Notes: generated from the letters alone by a model not told the origin. A DNA stretch of 64,000 bases from Entomomonas sp945283395 (GCA_946480835.1 CAMLLC010000003.1:124001-188000), one strand, 5' to 3'; positions 45,072 to 55,030 are shown, counted from the stretch's first letter. Made by a program: numbers and translations.

Positions 45072-45539
45072 CTACTTATGATAAGGATGTCCAGCTAAGA
45101 TAGTCCAAGCCCTATATAATTGTTCAACTACTAAAATTCTTACTAGCGGATGGGGTAAAGTTAATGCCGATAAAGACCACTTTTCATCGCTACGGGAAAT
45201 TACTTCAGGAGCTAATCCTTCGGGGCCACCCACCATTAAATTAATGTTTTGCCCTGCTAGCTGCCAATCTCCCATTTTTTCGGCTAACTGCTCAGTACTC
45301 CAAGCTTTACCTGTCACTTCTAACGTTATTACTTTATCAGTTGCTTGTACTTTACTTAGCATATTCGCCCCTTCTTGCTGCATAAGGCGCTTTACATCTG
45401 CACTTTTAGTACGAGTAAGCAATGGGATTTCAAATAAATCTAAAGCAAACTCTTTAGGTAAACGTTTACTATATGCTTGCCATCCTGCTTCAACCCATTG
45501 AGGCATTTTATTGCCAACAGCTATTAGCCTAATATGCAT
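45072..45539 (-). CDS. rlmH: 23S rRNA (pseudouridine1915-N3)-methyltransferase RlmH
   Basis: RlmH is a SPOUT methyltransferase that modifies pseudouridine 1915 in helix 69 of assembled ribosomes. In the 155 residues from ATG 45539 (MHIRLIAVGNKMPQWV), the SAM-binding trefoil knot has LMVGGPEGLAPEV and ALTLPHPLVRILVVEQLYRA, and the protein ends GHPYHK. The in-frame ATG at 45554 would overlap rsfS. It is adjacent to rsfS, another ribosome gene. Confidence 0.95.
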   Translation of the reverse strand: MHIRLIAVGNKMPQWVEAGWQAYSKRLPKEFALDLFEIPLLTRTKSADVKRLMQQEGANMLSKVQATDKVITLEVTGKAWSTEQLAEKMGDWQLAGQNINLMVGGPEGLAPEVISRSDEKWSLSALTLPHPLVRILVVEQLYRAWTILAGHPYHK

Positions 45540-45540
45540 A

Positions 45541-45903
45541 TTACATAGGATCACTTTGCATTTGTTTAGCTCTATGCTGCTCTGTTCCTTGCCATAACCG
45601 TTCTAAATCAAAAAAATTACGAGTATCTTGTTGCATAACATGTACTACTACTACATCTAAGTCGACTAAAGCCCACTCGCCATTCTCTAAGCCTTCAGTG
45701 CCTAACGGCCGTTGTCCTTGCTGTTTAACTTTCTCCACCACATTTTCAGCCAACGCTTTTACTTGCCTTGCGGAACCGCCTGTAGCAATAACCATATAAT
45801 CGGTCACGCTGGTCTTGTCATGAACATCTATTACTACTATTTGCTTGCCCTTTAAATCTTCTAACGCCTGAACAACAATGTCTACTATCTCTTTACTCTG
45901 CAT
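45541..45903 (-). CDS. rsfS: ribosomal silencing factor RsfS
   Basis: RsfS binds L14 on the 50S subunit and blocks 30S joining during starvation. The 120 residues show the family core VIDVHDKTSVTDYMVIATG, EGLENGEWALVDLDVVVVH and TRNFFDLERLW. It is followed after one base by rlmH; 143 bp separate it from nadD upstream. Confidence 0.95.
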   Translation of the reverse strand: MQSKEIVDIVVQALEDLKGKQIVVIDVHDKTSVTDYMVIATGGSARQVKALAENVVEKVKQQGQRPLGTEGLENGEWALVDLDVVVVHVMQQDTRNFFDLERLWQGTEQHRAKQMQSDPM

Positions 45904-46046
45904 AAAATACCTAATATTTCACTTATTATCTATCCGTAAATAATACTAATAACTTACTTAACGAAACTTTATAAATTATAACCAGTTACTAGTAGCATCA
46001 ATAGCTGACTACTTAGCAACTTTCTCAATTAACTCCAACATAGTTA

Positions 46047-46706
46047 TTATAGCTCCTGATAAAGCTTATGTTCATTTATATAGTCCAATACTTTATCGGC
46101 TACTAAAAATTGCACTGATTTAGACTGTGCTAGAGCTTGTCGAATATGGGTGGATGAAATATCTAACACCGTTTGTTGTAGAAAAAGTACCTGCCCATTC
46201 AACCTAGTAAAACATGCTGCATCAGTCACCACTTTACCTGCTAAAAAACCTTGTAGCTCTTTTGGAATTTTAACAGATAGATAAGGGCGTTGTAACACTA
46301 TAATGTGACAATGAGTTAATAATTCTTGCCAACGGTACCAAGTTGGCAAACTACAAAAAGCATCCCAGCCCATTATGAAAAATAATTGATCCTCAGCGGT
46401 TAACTCAGCATGGATAGAAAGCAATGTATCTATGGTATAAGATGGCTTATTACGCCTTAATTCTCTATCATCAACTACTAGCTTAGGCACCTTAGTTGTC
46501 GCTAAGCGCACCATTTCTAAACGTTGTTGTGGTGATACATTAGGTTGCTCTCTGTGTGGCGGTAAGGCATTAGGTATTAATCTCAATTCATCTAATGCTA
46601 ATAGCTCTATCACATCAATAGCCGAGCGTAAATGACCTATATGGATAGGATTAAATGTCCCTCCTAATAAAGCAATTTTGCTAGCCACGCGTTGTAAACC
46701 CATCAC
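46047..46706 (-). CDS. nadD: nicotinate-nucleotide adenylyltransferase
   Basis: NadD makes deamido-NAD from NaMN and ATP. The nucleotidyltransferase signature is ALLGGTFNPIHIGHLRSA (GxFxPxHxGH); PSYTIDTLLSI and the C-terminal DISSTHIRQAL (SSTxIR) complete the active site. It has 219 residues from ATG 46706; the ATG one codon later is equally possible. The start lies 26 bp inside proA, in a different frame. Confidence 0.95.
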   Translation of the reverse strand: MMGLQRVASKIALLGGTFNPIHIGHLRSAIDVIELLALDELRLIPNALPPHREQPNVSPQQRLEMVRLATTKVPKLVVDDRELRRNKPSYTIDTLLSIHAELTAEDQLFFIMGWDAFCSLPTWYRWQELLTHCHIIVLQRPYLSVKIPKELQGFLAGKVVTDAACFTRLNGQVLFLQQTVLDISSTHIRQALAQSKSVQFLVADKVLDYINEHKLYQEL

Positions 46707-47943
46707 CTAAGACAATATATTTTTCGGTAGTAAGTCCCTCTAATCCAACTGGGCCACGGACATGTAATTTATTGGTAGAAATACCTATTTCGGCACCTAA
46801 CCCATATTCAAAGCCATCTGCAAAGCAAGTAGGAGCGTTATGCATGACAGAACTAGAATCTACTTCTGCTAAGAATCTATGAACAGCATCTACATGTTCT
46901 GTCACTATGCTATCTGTATGATGAGAACCATATTTATTAATATGATTAATAGCTTGTTCTAAATCAGCTACTATTTTAATAGCTAAAATAGCTGCCATAT
47001 ACTCTGTATACCAATCCTCTTCGGTCGCAGGGATAAGGTCAGGTAGATACTCCCGTGTTTGTTCACAACCTCTTAATTCTACTCCCTTAGCAGCGAACAA
47101 AGGACTAATAATAGGTAACAACTCACTAGCTATGGACTTATGTATCAACAACGTTTCCATTGCGCCACAAATACCATACCTATAACATTTAGCATTGATT
47201 GCAATAGTAGCAGCCTTAGTCAAATCTGCCATAGCGTCCACATACACATGACAGTTCCCATCTAAATGCATAATAACTGGCACTTTTGCTGTTGCATTAA
47301 CACGCTGAATAAGCGATTTACCCCCCCTTGGAATAATCACATTCACATATTCTGGCATACTCACCAGTAAATCAACCGCTTGTCTATCAATAGTATTTAC
47401 TAGCTGGACGGCGTTAGTAGGCAATCCTGCTTGCTGTAAACCTTGTTGAATACAATCAGCAATTGCTCTATTAGAATGAATAGCTTCTGAACCACCCCTT
47501 AAAATAACTGCATTAGCTGACTTTAAACATAGCGCCGCAGCATCTATTGTAACATTAGGGCGCGACTCATAAATAATACCTATTACCCCTATAGGTGAAC
47601 GCATTTTCCCTATCTGTAATCCCGAAGGGACATATTTCAAATCTCGTATTTCACCAACGGGATCAGCTAAAGTAATAATTTGTTTAATGCCCGTAATCAT
47701 CAAATCTATTCTGGCATCGGTTAGAGTCAATCTATCCAACATAGCATCAGATAACCCATGTGCTTTACTTTGCTTTAAGTCTAACAAGTTTTGCTGCTTT
47801 ATATAAGCTCTAGCTGATGTTAATTGCTCAGCTATCAACTGCAAAGCTAGATTTTTTAATTTCGTAGGGGCTTTCACCAATTCACGCGTTGCCATCCTTG
47901 CATTACGCCCTAATTGCTGTATATATTCGGTAATAGGTATCAT
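46681..47943 (-). CDS. proA: gamma-glutamyl phosphate reductase
   Basis: ProA reduces gamma-glutamyl phosphate to the semialdehyde, the second step of proline synthesis. In 420 residues of aldehyde dehydrogenase fold, the substrate and cofactor segments are PIGVIGIIYESRPNVT and NAVILRGGSEAIHSN. The catalytic Cys is in KCYRYGICGAMETLL, and VRGPVGLEGLTTEKYI is near the C terminus. It begins the leftward proA-nadD-rsfS-rlmH-mrdA block known from Pseudomonas. Confidence 0.96.
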   Translation of the reverse strand: MIPITEYIQQLGRNARMATRELVKAPTKLKNLALQLIAEQLTSARAYIKQQNLLDLKQSKAHGLSDAMLDRLTLTDARIDLMITGIKQIITLADPVGEIRDLKYVPSGLQIGKMRSPIGVIGIIYESRPNVTIDAAALCLKSANAVILRGGSEAIHSNRAIADCIQQGLQQAGLPTNAVQLVNTIDRQAVDLLVSMPEYVNVIIPRGGKSLIQRVNATAKVPVIMHLDGNCHVYVDAMADLTKAATIAINAKCYRYGICGAMETLLIHKSIASELLPIISPLFAAKGVELRGCEQTREYLPDLIPATEEDWYTEYMAAILAIKIVADLEQAINHINKYGSHHTDSIVTEHVDAVHRFLAEVDSSSVMHNAPTCFADGFEYGLGAEIGISTNKLHVRGPVGLEGLTTEKYIVLGDGFTTRG

Positions 47944-48015
47944 AAAATAACCAGTATCTCGTCGTTATAGTTGCATTCTAATAAATAGTACTAACTAAAG
48001 GAAGTAAATAAAATG

Positions 48016-49329
48016 CTAACAATCATTAGGCAGCCATTTAAAAATTAGAGTCGAACTAACTGTTTTTGCATGCCATTGAGGAAAATTAGCTACCGCCAAT
48101 AGCTTACCTTGTTGATCAACTAATAAAGGTATTCTATTACGAACAAAGGGTGGTATAGCTTGCTCATTAAACAGCCGCTTTAAATCCCTTCGCCCACGAT
48201 TGGCTAATTCTATCACCTCACCCCCTTGGCGATAACTTAAAGCAACAGAGTTAGAAGGTAATTGACCTGCTAATATCACCTGACCATTATTTTCTAACTG
48301 GATAGGGTTAGTTGTTATAGGCAACTTTTTATCAATAGGCTGTTCAAGCCAATGCCCTGATAACAAACATATACGGCCATTAGCTCGATGTAATTCTGCA
48401 TGCTGTAGCTGCCAAATAGGATTAGCATCCTCTTTAGCGGCTATTAATTGCTGCCATCCTTGCCAATGATGACTATTAGGCACTAACACATAACGACTTA
48501 GCCAACAAGATAAGGCATTTTTCTGCCTAGCCAAAGATAATCTAGTTAGTGGTTCCAACAATAAGCTAGGAGGCGTCAACCAAGCATATAGTGGCTTTAC
48601 TTGAGCCTCTTGTAAATCTTGTAAAGCTAACTCGGTTAACAGTTGCTGAGCTTCTTGCAAATGGCAGGTAGCTTGTCCTATATTAGTTATAACACTAGGC
48701 CATTGCTGTTGTAATACTGGAATAACTTTATGTCTAAGATAATTGCGAGCATAGTGAATATCTTGATTAGTAGGATCTTCGATCCATTGTAAGGCATTAG
48801 CTAGTGCATAATCTTTAAGTTGTTTATGGGTAAAAGATAACAAAGGGCGTACTAACTCACCTAAGCCTAGTTTTCGCTGCTTAGGAATACCTGCCAAACC
48901 CCTTACGCCAGCCCCCCTTACTAAACGAAACATTAATGTTTCCGCTTGATCATTTTGGTGTTGAGCCGTAAAAAGCACATCCCCTGCTTTCAGTAACTCA
49001 CTAAAAGCTTGATAGCGTGCATCACGGGCAGCCTCTTCAAGACTAGCACGTTTGGCTACTTTTACTCTAGTAATATGAAGCGGTATCGCTAACTCCTGAC
49101 AAAGGTGTTGACAATGCAAAGCCCAATCATCAGCTACTTGTTGTAACCCATGATGAATATAAATCGCAGTCATTTCGGGTAGTACATAGTTTTTTTTTAA
49201 CATAACGAGCAAATGCAATAATACGGTTGAATCCATTCCGCCTGACAAGCCAATAAACCAACGATTGGCTTTTACCCATGGGAGAACCTGCTTATAAAAC
49301 TCTTGCGTTAACACTTTAACCACCTTCAA
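48016..49329 (-). CDS. tilS: tRNA(Ile)-lysidine synthase
   Basis: TilS attaches lysine to C34 of tRNA-Ile2 so that it reads AUA. The PP-loop is in GLSGGMDSTVLLHLL (residues ~28-42). AQHQNDQAETLMFRLVRGAG is the second family signature, followed by the TilS substrate-binding and C-terminal domains. It has 437 residues. It overlaps tonB by 4 bp. In Pseudomonas tilS lies near accA, so this position next to tonB and gshB is a rearranged neighbourhood. Confidence 0.94.
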   Translation of the reverse strand: MKVVKVLTQEFYKQVLPWVKANRWFIGLSGGMDSTVLLHLLVMLKKNYVLPEMTAIYIHHGLQQVADDWALHCQHLCQELAIPLHITRVKVAKRASLEEAARDARYQAFSELLKAGDVLFTAQHQNDQAETLMFRLVRGAGVRGLAGIPKQRKLGLGELVRPLLSFTHKQLKDYALANALQWIEDPTNQDIHYARNYLRHKVIPVLQQQWPSVITNIGQATCHLQEAQQLLTELALQDLQEAQVKPLYAWLTPPSLLLEPLTRLSLARQKNALSCWLSRYVLVPNSHHWQGWQQLIAAKEDANPIWQLQHAELHRANGRICLLSGHWLEQPIDKKLPITTNPIQLENNGQVILAGQLPSNSVALSYRQGGEVIELANRGRRDLKRLFNEQAIPPFVRNRIPLLVDQQGKLLAVANFPQWHAKTVSSTLIFKWLPNDC

Positions 49330-50216
49330 TTATCAGTCGATAATTTATCACTTCGATCAAAACGCCATGTCCTAATAATTTCTATAATATCGGTGTCTGC
49401 TAACTCCCGTGGAAATGGAGGGAAAGGGGCTGCCATATGCACAATACGGATAGCGGCTCTATCTAATATGGGGTTACCTGAAGATTTAAGTACTTTCACT
49501 TCACGTAATTGCCCCGTCTTTTTAATAGCTACTAATAACCTTAGCTGTCCATAAATTTTGCGGTTACTCGCCTCTTTAGGATAATTTAAATTGCCTATGC
49601 GCTCTATTTTTTTGCGCCAAGCATCTTGATAAGCTGCTCCTTTATCTTTTTTAGTAGCTGCTGAGGTAATTTGCAATACTTTTGGCCGCTTAGCATAGGC
49701 TTGTTCTTTTTTCATAATCTGAGCTTGTAAGCTGGCAATTTGAGCAGCTATGTCATCGCTATCGCTATTTTGTTGAGCATCATCTTGTTGTTCTTTTTTT
49801 TCTGCTTTCTTGGAAACATGTTGCTGTTGTTTACTATTGCTAATCAACACACTTTTATTAACATCTTGTTGCTCTTGATGTTTTTGCATAGCAGGCAAAG
49901 CACTAGCAGAAGGGTTAATTTCTATCGCTTGAAACTCAGCGGGAGAAGTAGTGTTAGGAGTCATTGCCTTATCTAATGTCCCACTACCTAATTGATTTTC
50001 TTGCGCAATAAAATCTGCTTTTGAAGGTGCTTTTTCATCTTTAAAAACAGCCAGTGAAACATCCAATACTTTACCCACAGGATAATCTTCAGCAGTAAAG
50101 CCTACCCCAAAAATAAGCGTCGTATGAAAAATAGCTGCTAAGCAAATCATCAGGCCAAGCAAATCATTTTCTTTTGTTTTATGAAATTTAGCTAAAAAGG
50201 AGACAAGAGCATTCAT
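49326..50216 (-). CDS. tonB3: TonB family protein, TonB3-like
   Basis: This energy transducer spans the periplasm. It has 296 residues from ATG 50216 (a start at 50228 is open). An N-terminal TM helix (LGLMICLAAIFHTTLIFGVG) precedes a Gln/Lys-rich periplasmic linker. The C-terminal TonB domain begins near YQDAWRKKIERIGNLNYP and includes GQLRLLVAIKKTGQLREVK. In P. aeruginosa the TonB3 gene next to gshB and pilG is needed for normal twitching, and the same neighbours here suggest the same role (inference). It is not Pro-rich as classical TonB is. Confidence 0.88.
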   Translation of the reverse strand: MNALVSFLAKFHKTKENDLLGLMICLAAIFHTTLIFGVGFTAEDYPVGKVLDVSLAVFKDEKAPSKADFIAQENQLGSGTLDKAMTPNTTSPAEFQAIEINPSASALPAMQKHQEQQDVNKSVLISNSKQQQHVSKKAEKKEQQDDAQQNSDSDDIAAQIASLQAQIMKKEQAYAKRPKVLQITSAATKKDKGAAYQDAWRKKIERIGNLNYPKEASNRKIYGQLRLLVAIKKTGQLREVKVLKSSGNPILDRAAIRIVHMAAPFPPFPRELADTDIIEIIRTWRFDRSDKLSTDN

Positions 50217-50293
50217 AAATATTAACAAGACATCCTGTATGAGTTTTCATCTTAGCTTATTAGTATAAAACTAAACTTACTAGAAAAGATAAT

Positions 50294-51259
50294 TTAATTA
50301 ACCTTTTTCTCCTTAGTTAGCTTTGTAGCTATGCAATCCATAAGTTTTTCTGCAATTTTAGTGTCATATACTTTATCAATTTCCCTAATACACGTAGGGC
50401 TTGTTACATTTATCTCAGTAACATAATCACCTATAATATCTAACCCCACAAACAGTAATCCTTTATCACGTAGAACTGGGCCAATCTCTTGAGCAATAGC
50501 GTAATCATTAGTTGATAAAGGCTGTGCCACACCTTTACCACCAGCAGCTAAATTACCCCTTGTCTCGCCTTGTTTAGGAATACGGGCTAAACAATAAGGA
50601 ATGGGCTCTCCATCTATCATTAAAATCCTCTTATCTCCTGTTGCAATTGCTGGAATAAAGCGTTGTACCATAATTTGTCTGGTACCATGAGCCGTTAAGG
50701 TTTCTATAATAACTGATAAATTCGGGTCACCTTCTCTATGTCTAAAAATAGAAGCCCCACCCATTTCATCTAAAGGCTTCAAAATAACATCTCCCTGCTC
50801 CTTAATAAAGCTTTTCAAAATATCAGTTCGTGCGCTTACCAAGGTGGGCACCATTAGATCAGCAAACTGCGTTGCGAATAGCTTTTCATTACAGTCTCTT
50901 AAGCTTTGCGGCTTATTAACTATTAATACGCCTGCTTGTTCTGCTCTTTCTAATAAATAAGTGCTGTAAATGAACTCACTATTAAAAGGAGGATCTTTTC
51001 TCATCAGAATCACATCTAAAAAAGCTAATGGCTCGGTTTGCTCATCACTTAATTCAAAAAAATGTTGTTCATCTTTATAAACCTTTAATGCACGCATCTT
51101 GCCATAAGCTTGACCTTTTAATAGATAAAGATCTTTAACTTCCATATAAAATAACTGCCATCCTCTATCCTTTGCAGCCCATAACATAGCAAGGGAGCTA
51201 TCTTTCTTAAAATGAATACTATTGATTGGATCCATTACAATACCTAAACGAATAGTCAT
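50294..51259 (-). CDS. gshB: glutathione synthetase
   Basis: GshB joins gamma-glutamylcysteine and glycine with ATP. The 321 residues from ATG 51259 (MTIRLGIVMDPINSI) have AGGAG upstream. The ATP-grasp motifs are ILKPLDEMGGASIFR, RILMIDGEPIPYCLAR and GLDIIGDYVTEINVTSPTC. The upstream in-frame extension to 51280 is not conserved. It is divergent from pilG across ~270 bp, as in Pseudomonas. Confidence 0.96.
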   Translation of the reverse strand: MTIRLGIVMDPINSIHFKKDSSLAMLWAAKDRGWQLFYMEVKDLYLLKGQAYGKMRALKVYKDEQHFFELSDEQTEPLAFLDVILMRKDPPFNSEFIYSTYLLERAEQAGVLIVNKPQSLRDCNEKLFATQFADLMVPTLVSARTDILKSFIKEQGDVILKPLDEMGGASIFRHREGDPNLSVIIETLTAHGTRQIMVQRFIPAIATGDKRILMIDGEPIPYCLARIPKQGETRGNLAAGGKGVAQPLSTNDYAIAQEIGPVLRDKGLLFVGLDIIGDYVTEINVTSPTCIREIDKVYDTKIAEKLMDCIATKLTKEKKVN

Positions 51260-51451
51260 AGAGAACAAACTCCTAAGCAAATAAAATTATTTTAGTTTAA
51301 TTAACGAGTTAATTTGACATAAGCAAAGAATTACATGATTAATTTACTTATTATAAAGAAATTCAGGATAAATTTATTTATTATATAGTATCATATACTC
51401 AAAACTAGTATCTAAAACGTAAACTAATAAGTAATTTATGTGCATTAGCTG

Positions 51452-51478
51452 TTGAACTCTCTTTTATATGTTTATAAT
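51452..51478 (+). promoter_or_regulatory. candidate promoter of the pil-chp cluster
   Basis: TTGAAC (51452-51457) and a perfect TATAAT (51473-51478) are 15 bp apart, about 50 bp before the pilG start. TG two bases upstream of the -10 may help. Spacing is short, so the -35 assignment is tentative. Confidence 0.5.
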
Positions 51479-51527
51479 ATACCTATATATCTAGATTACT
51501 TTTTATCTCAAGTGATGGCGGAAGAAG

Positions 51528-51941
51528 ATGGAACAAGGTAAAAAACTAAAAGTAATGGTAATTGACGACTCAAAAACAATTCGTCGTACAGCCGAGACAT
51601 TGCTTAAAAAAGCTGGATGCGAAGTATATACCGCAGTAGATGGTTTTGATGCATTAGCTAAAATAGCTGACAGCCATCCTGATATTATTTTTGTGGATAT
51701 AATGATGCCCCGTTTGGATGGCTATCAAGCCTGTGCTTTGATAAAGAATAACAGTAGATTCAAATCAACACCTGTCATAATGCTTTCATCAAAGGATGGT
51801 TTATTTGATAGAGCTAAAGGGAGAATTGTTGGCTCTGATCAATACTTAACCAAGCCTTTTAGTAAAGACGAGTTATTAGGTGCTATCAAAGCCCATGTGC
51901 CAAACTTTGTTCCGCAAGACAACTCACATGAAATTGATTGA
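51528..51941 (+). CDS. pilG: twitching motility response regulator PilG
   Basis: PilG is a CheY-like single-domain regulator phosphorylated by ChpA and linked to pilus extension and cAMP production in Pseudomonas. The 137 residues show acidic pocket VIDDSKTIRRTAETLL, phosphoacceptor D57 in IFVDIMMPRLDG and Lys in YLTKPFSKDEL. A GGCGGAAGAAG site precedes ATG 51528. It is the first gene of the Pil-Chp cluster. Confidence 0.95.
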   Translation: MEQGKKLKVMVIDDSKTIRRTAETLLKKAGCEVYTAVDGFDALAKIADSHPDIIFVDIMMPRLDGYQACALIKNNSRFKSTPVIMLSSKDGLFDRAKGRIVGSDQYLTKPFSKDELLGAIKAHVPNFVPQDNSHEID

Positions 51942-51984
51942 CAAGAACTTACCTTAAGCTGAAGTACAAATAATTGGTGGTAAA

Positions 51985-52350
51985 ATGGCTCGAATTTTAG
52001 TAGTAGATGATTCTCCAACAGAAGTATACAAATTAACAACTATCCTCCAAAAGCATGGTCACATGGTGATAGGTGCCGAAAATGGAGCTGATGGTATTGC
52101 TTTAGCTCGCAAAGAAAAGCCTGATGTCATCTTAATGGATATAGTAATGCCTGGTTTCAATGGCTTTCAGGCTACACGTCAATTAACCAGAGACGAAGAA
52201 ACGAAAAATATTCCGGTGATCATAGTAACAGCAAAGGATCAAGAGACAGATAAAGTCTGGGGGCGTCGCCAAGGGGCAAGAGATTATTTAACCAAACCTA
52301 TAGATGAAGCCACACTTTTATCAACTGTCAATACTGTGTTAGCTAAATAA
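51985..52350 (+). CDS. pilH: twitching motility response regulator PilH
   Basis: PilH is the second CheY-like protein, proposed to favour retraction or act as a phosphate sink for ChpA. The 121 residues show RILVVDDSPTEVYKL, phosphoacceptor D52 in VILMDIVMPGFNG and DYLTKPIDEATL. It begins 43 bp after pilG, with GGTGG before the ATG. PilG and PilH remain clearly distinct proteins here. Confidence 0.95.
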   Translation: MARILVVDDSPTEVYKLTTILQKHGHMVIGAENGADGIALARKEKPDVILMDIVMPGFNGFQATRQLTRDEETKNIPVIIVTAKDQETDKVWGRRQGARDYLTKPIDEATLLSTVNTVLAK

Positions 52351-52387
52351 ATTTTTACACTCTACAAACAGGATGGAGCAACCACAT

Positions 52388-52939
52388 ATGGGTATGCTAG
52401 GAAAAAGTACCCCATTTGATTTACTACTTAAAGCAAATGAGTTGTACATTAATTCAACTGCTAGTTTGCCAGAACGGCAAAAAGCACAAGCAAACTCAAG
52501 GGTGGACATAGGTTTTCGATTAGGGAAACTTTATTTCTCAGTAGCTATTAAAAACTTAGAAGAAATTTTAACCGAACCTAACTATACTATCCTACCCGTT
52601 GTAAAGCCTTGGATGAAAGGGGTTGCTAATATGCGTGGGCACCTTCTTCCTGTCGTAGATTTATGTAAATTATTTGGCATAGCCTCAGAAACTACACGCA
52701 AGCAACGCCGTGTGATGGCAGTTAAAAATCTCGATGGGGGCTATGTTGGTTTTTTAGTTGATGCTGTTTTCGGGATGCAACAAGTTACCACCGAAATTCA
52801 ATTGCCTGACTCTTTAAATGTACCCAATATATTAAAACCTTTTATTTTAGGGGTGCATAAAGAAGATCAGCAAAATTGGTTAGTATTTGACGCTGAAACT
52901 TTTATGGCAAATCCTTTATTTTTAAATATAGGAATTTAG
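52388..52939 (+). CDS. pilI: CheW-like coupling protein PilI
   Basis: PilI couples the receptor PilJ to the kinase ChpA. From ATG 52388 the protein has 183 residues with GGAG 9 nt upstream; ATG 52373 is open but lies too near its possible site. The CheW-like fold includes IGFRLGKLYFSVAIKNLEEI, KPWMKGVANMRGHLLPVVDL and VGFLVDAVFGMQQV. It sits 37 bp after pilH and ~100 bp before pilJ. Confidence 0.92.
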   Translation: MGMLGKSTPFDLLLKANELYINSTASLPERQKAQANSRVDIGFRLGKLYFSVAIKNLEEILTEPNYTILPVVKPWMKGVANMRGHLLPVVDLCKLFGIASETTRKQRRVMAVKNLDGGYVGFLVDAVFGMQQVTTEIQLPDSLNVPNILKPFILGVHKEDQQNWLVFDAETFMANPLFLNIGI

Positions 52940-53041
52940 TTAGGTAGTTAAGTTTTAGTTAAAATCAAGATAGGATTAGTTTATTAGTTAGGTCTAAAAA
53001 AGCCATAAATACAAATTGGCTTATGAAGAGGCATAAGTAGC

Positions 53042-55030
53042 ATGAGTAAAGAGAATTCAGTCAATATATCAGCTAAGCAAAGCAGTAACTTACTACTTAC
53101 TTTGCTTGGTGTTTTACTTATTGTATTAATAGTTGCGCTATTTGCGAACTTATTCTATCTTGGTTCTAAAACTGACCATGATAGAAGCTACATAAAGGCC
53201 GCTAATGACCTACGTGTATACTCCCAAAGTATTCCTACTAATGCATCGAAATTTTTAGCAGGTAATGATACTAGTTTTACTACGCTATCTAATAACTATG
53301 AAAACTTTGATGCCACCTGGACGCACCTTAAACAAAATATTTCAAATAATCAGGCTAAGCCAGTGGATACCACGTGGGAAACACTTAAAAAGCAAATTAA
53401 TACGCTTTTAGCTAGAAAAAATGAATTATCCACTTTTTATAATGCCGTTGAAAAATCAGCAATTTCTTTAATTAAACTTAATGAAATAAGTCGTAGTGCT
53501 CTTGCCAAATTACAACAAGGGCAAAGTGAAGTAAGATTAATCAACCAAATGCAGCAAGAATCGCTATTAGTGGAAAGTATTCAACAGGGATTTAGTAGCC
53601 TTTTAACTGACTTTGCAGTGATAGATAATGCCAGTGCCAGTGCCAGTTTAACTAAAAAAGTTACTGAACTTAATACTATTATTAGCATGTTGCAACAAAC
53701 TGGTGTTTTACCGTCTGAGGCACAAAAAATATTATCAGGTGCTAACCCGTTGTTAGTTGAGATTAATACGAATTTAAAAAATATTACTGAAGTAGCTCCT
53801 CAAATTATGACTTTGCAGGGCATAGACGAAAAAATTTATGCAACTTCCACTAGCTTATTAGCAGCATCGTCCCAACTAGCTACCGATATTGAGAATAGTA
53901 CCTCACAGTTTAGCACTAATGCTATTTTAAACTATGTTATTGCTTTTCTTATTATTTTAGCAATCGTTTGCATGGCTCTAGTCATTGAAAGAAACACCCG
54001 CAAACGTTTAAAAATAACTGCTGCAGAAAATGCCGTTAACCAAGAGGCTATTTTGCAACTTCTTGATGAAATTGGTGACTTGGCAGATGGTGATTTAACT
54101 GTTAATGCTACTGTATCCGAGGCTTTTACTGGTGCTATCGCAGACTCTATCAACTATTCCATTGAACAGCTACGTGATTTGGTGCAAACTATTAACAAGA
54201 CCTCAGTGCAAGTATCAGATACTGCCGAAAACAGCCAAAACCTAGCAATGAACCTCGCAGAAGCTGCAGAGCACCAAGCAGGTGAAATCGCTGGAGTATC
54301 TGCTGCTATCAGTGAAATGGCCATATCAATTGATGAGGTATCTTCAACTGCCCATGAATCTGAAGGTGTAGCTAAACGCTCGGTAGAAATTGCCCATAAT
54401 GGTAGTAAAATCGTACATAATACTATTACAGGGATGGATACCATTAGAGAACAAATTCAAGATACTTCTAAACGTATCAAACGTCTTGGGGAATCCTCTC
54501 AAGAAATTGGTGATATTGTAGGCTTGATTGATGATATTGCTGAACAAACCAACATACTAGCTCTTAATGCTGCCATTCAAGCATCCATGGCGGGTGATGC
54601 GGGCCGTGGTTTCGCGGTAGTTGCCGATGAAGTGCAACGGCTTGCTGAACGTTCATCTTCAGCCACTAAACAAATTGAAGCACTGGTTAAAGCTATTCAA
54701 ACCGATACTAATGAAGCGGTTATTTCAATGGAGCAAACCACCTCTGAAGTGGTGCGTGGGGCTAAACTTGCGGAAAATGCAGGCGTTGCCTTGGAAGAAA
54801 TTGAAACGGTCTCGCAAGCATTAGCAAAACTTATCCAAACCATTTCTAATGCCGCAAGACAACAGGCTTCCACAGCTGCTCATATTTCTAAAACGATGGA
54901 AGTTATTCAAGAAATTACTTCGCAAACTTCCTCTGGTAGTACTGAAACAGCTGTTACCATCGGTCACTTAACCACTTTGTCAAGAGATATGCGTAAATCG
55001 GTAGAAGGTTTCAAACTACCTAATGAATGA
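53042..55030 (+). CDS. pilJ: type IV pilus chemoreceptor PilJ
   Basis: PilJ is the methyl-accepting chemoreceptor of the Pil-Chp system, known in Pseudomonas to respond through pili. Its 662 residues comprise TM1 ~18-40, a periplasmic region of ~260 residues with PilJ-type helical modules, TM2 ~298-318 and a HAMP-like segment (LADGDLTVNATVSEAFTGA). A long cytoplasmic coiled coil has the signaling tip at ~488-537 (DDIAEQTNILALNAAIQASM, GDAGRGFAVVADEVQRLAER). The methylase gene that normally follows (pilK) is missing; chpA starts 76 bp on. Confidence 0.95.
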   Translation: MSKENSVNISAKQSSNLLLTLLGVLLIVLIVALFANLFYLGSKTDHDRSYIKAANDLRVYSQSIPTNASKFLAGNDTSFTTLSNNYENFDATWTHLKQNISNNQAKPVDTTWETLKKQINTLLARKNELSTFYNAVEKSAISLIKLNEISRSALAKLQQGQSEVRLINQMQQESLLVESIQQGFSSLLTDFAVIDNASASASLTKKVTELNTIISMLQQTGVLPSEAQKILSGANPLLVEINTNLKNITEVAPQIMTLQGIDEKIYATSTSLLAASSQLATDIENSTSQFSTNAILNYVIAFLIILAIVCMALVIERNTRKRLKITAAENAVNQEAILQLLDEIGDLADGDLTVNATVSEAFTGAIADSINYSIEQLRDLVQTINKTSVQVSDTAENSQNLAMNLAEAAEHQAGEIAGVSAAISEMAISIDEVSSTAHESEGVAKRSVEIAHNGSKIVHNTITGMDTIREQIQDTSKRIKRLGESSQEIGDIVGLIDDIAEQTNILALNAAIQASMAGDAGRGFAVVADEVQRLAERSSSATKQIEALVKAIQTDTNEAVISMEQTTSEVVRGAKLAENAGVALEEIETVSQALAKLIQTISNAARQQASTAAHISKTMEVIQEITSQTSSGSTETAVTIGHLTTLSRDMRKSVEGFKLPNE

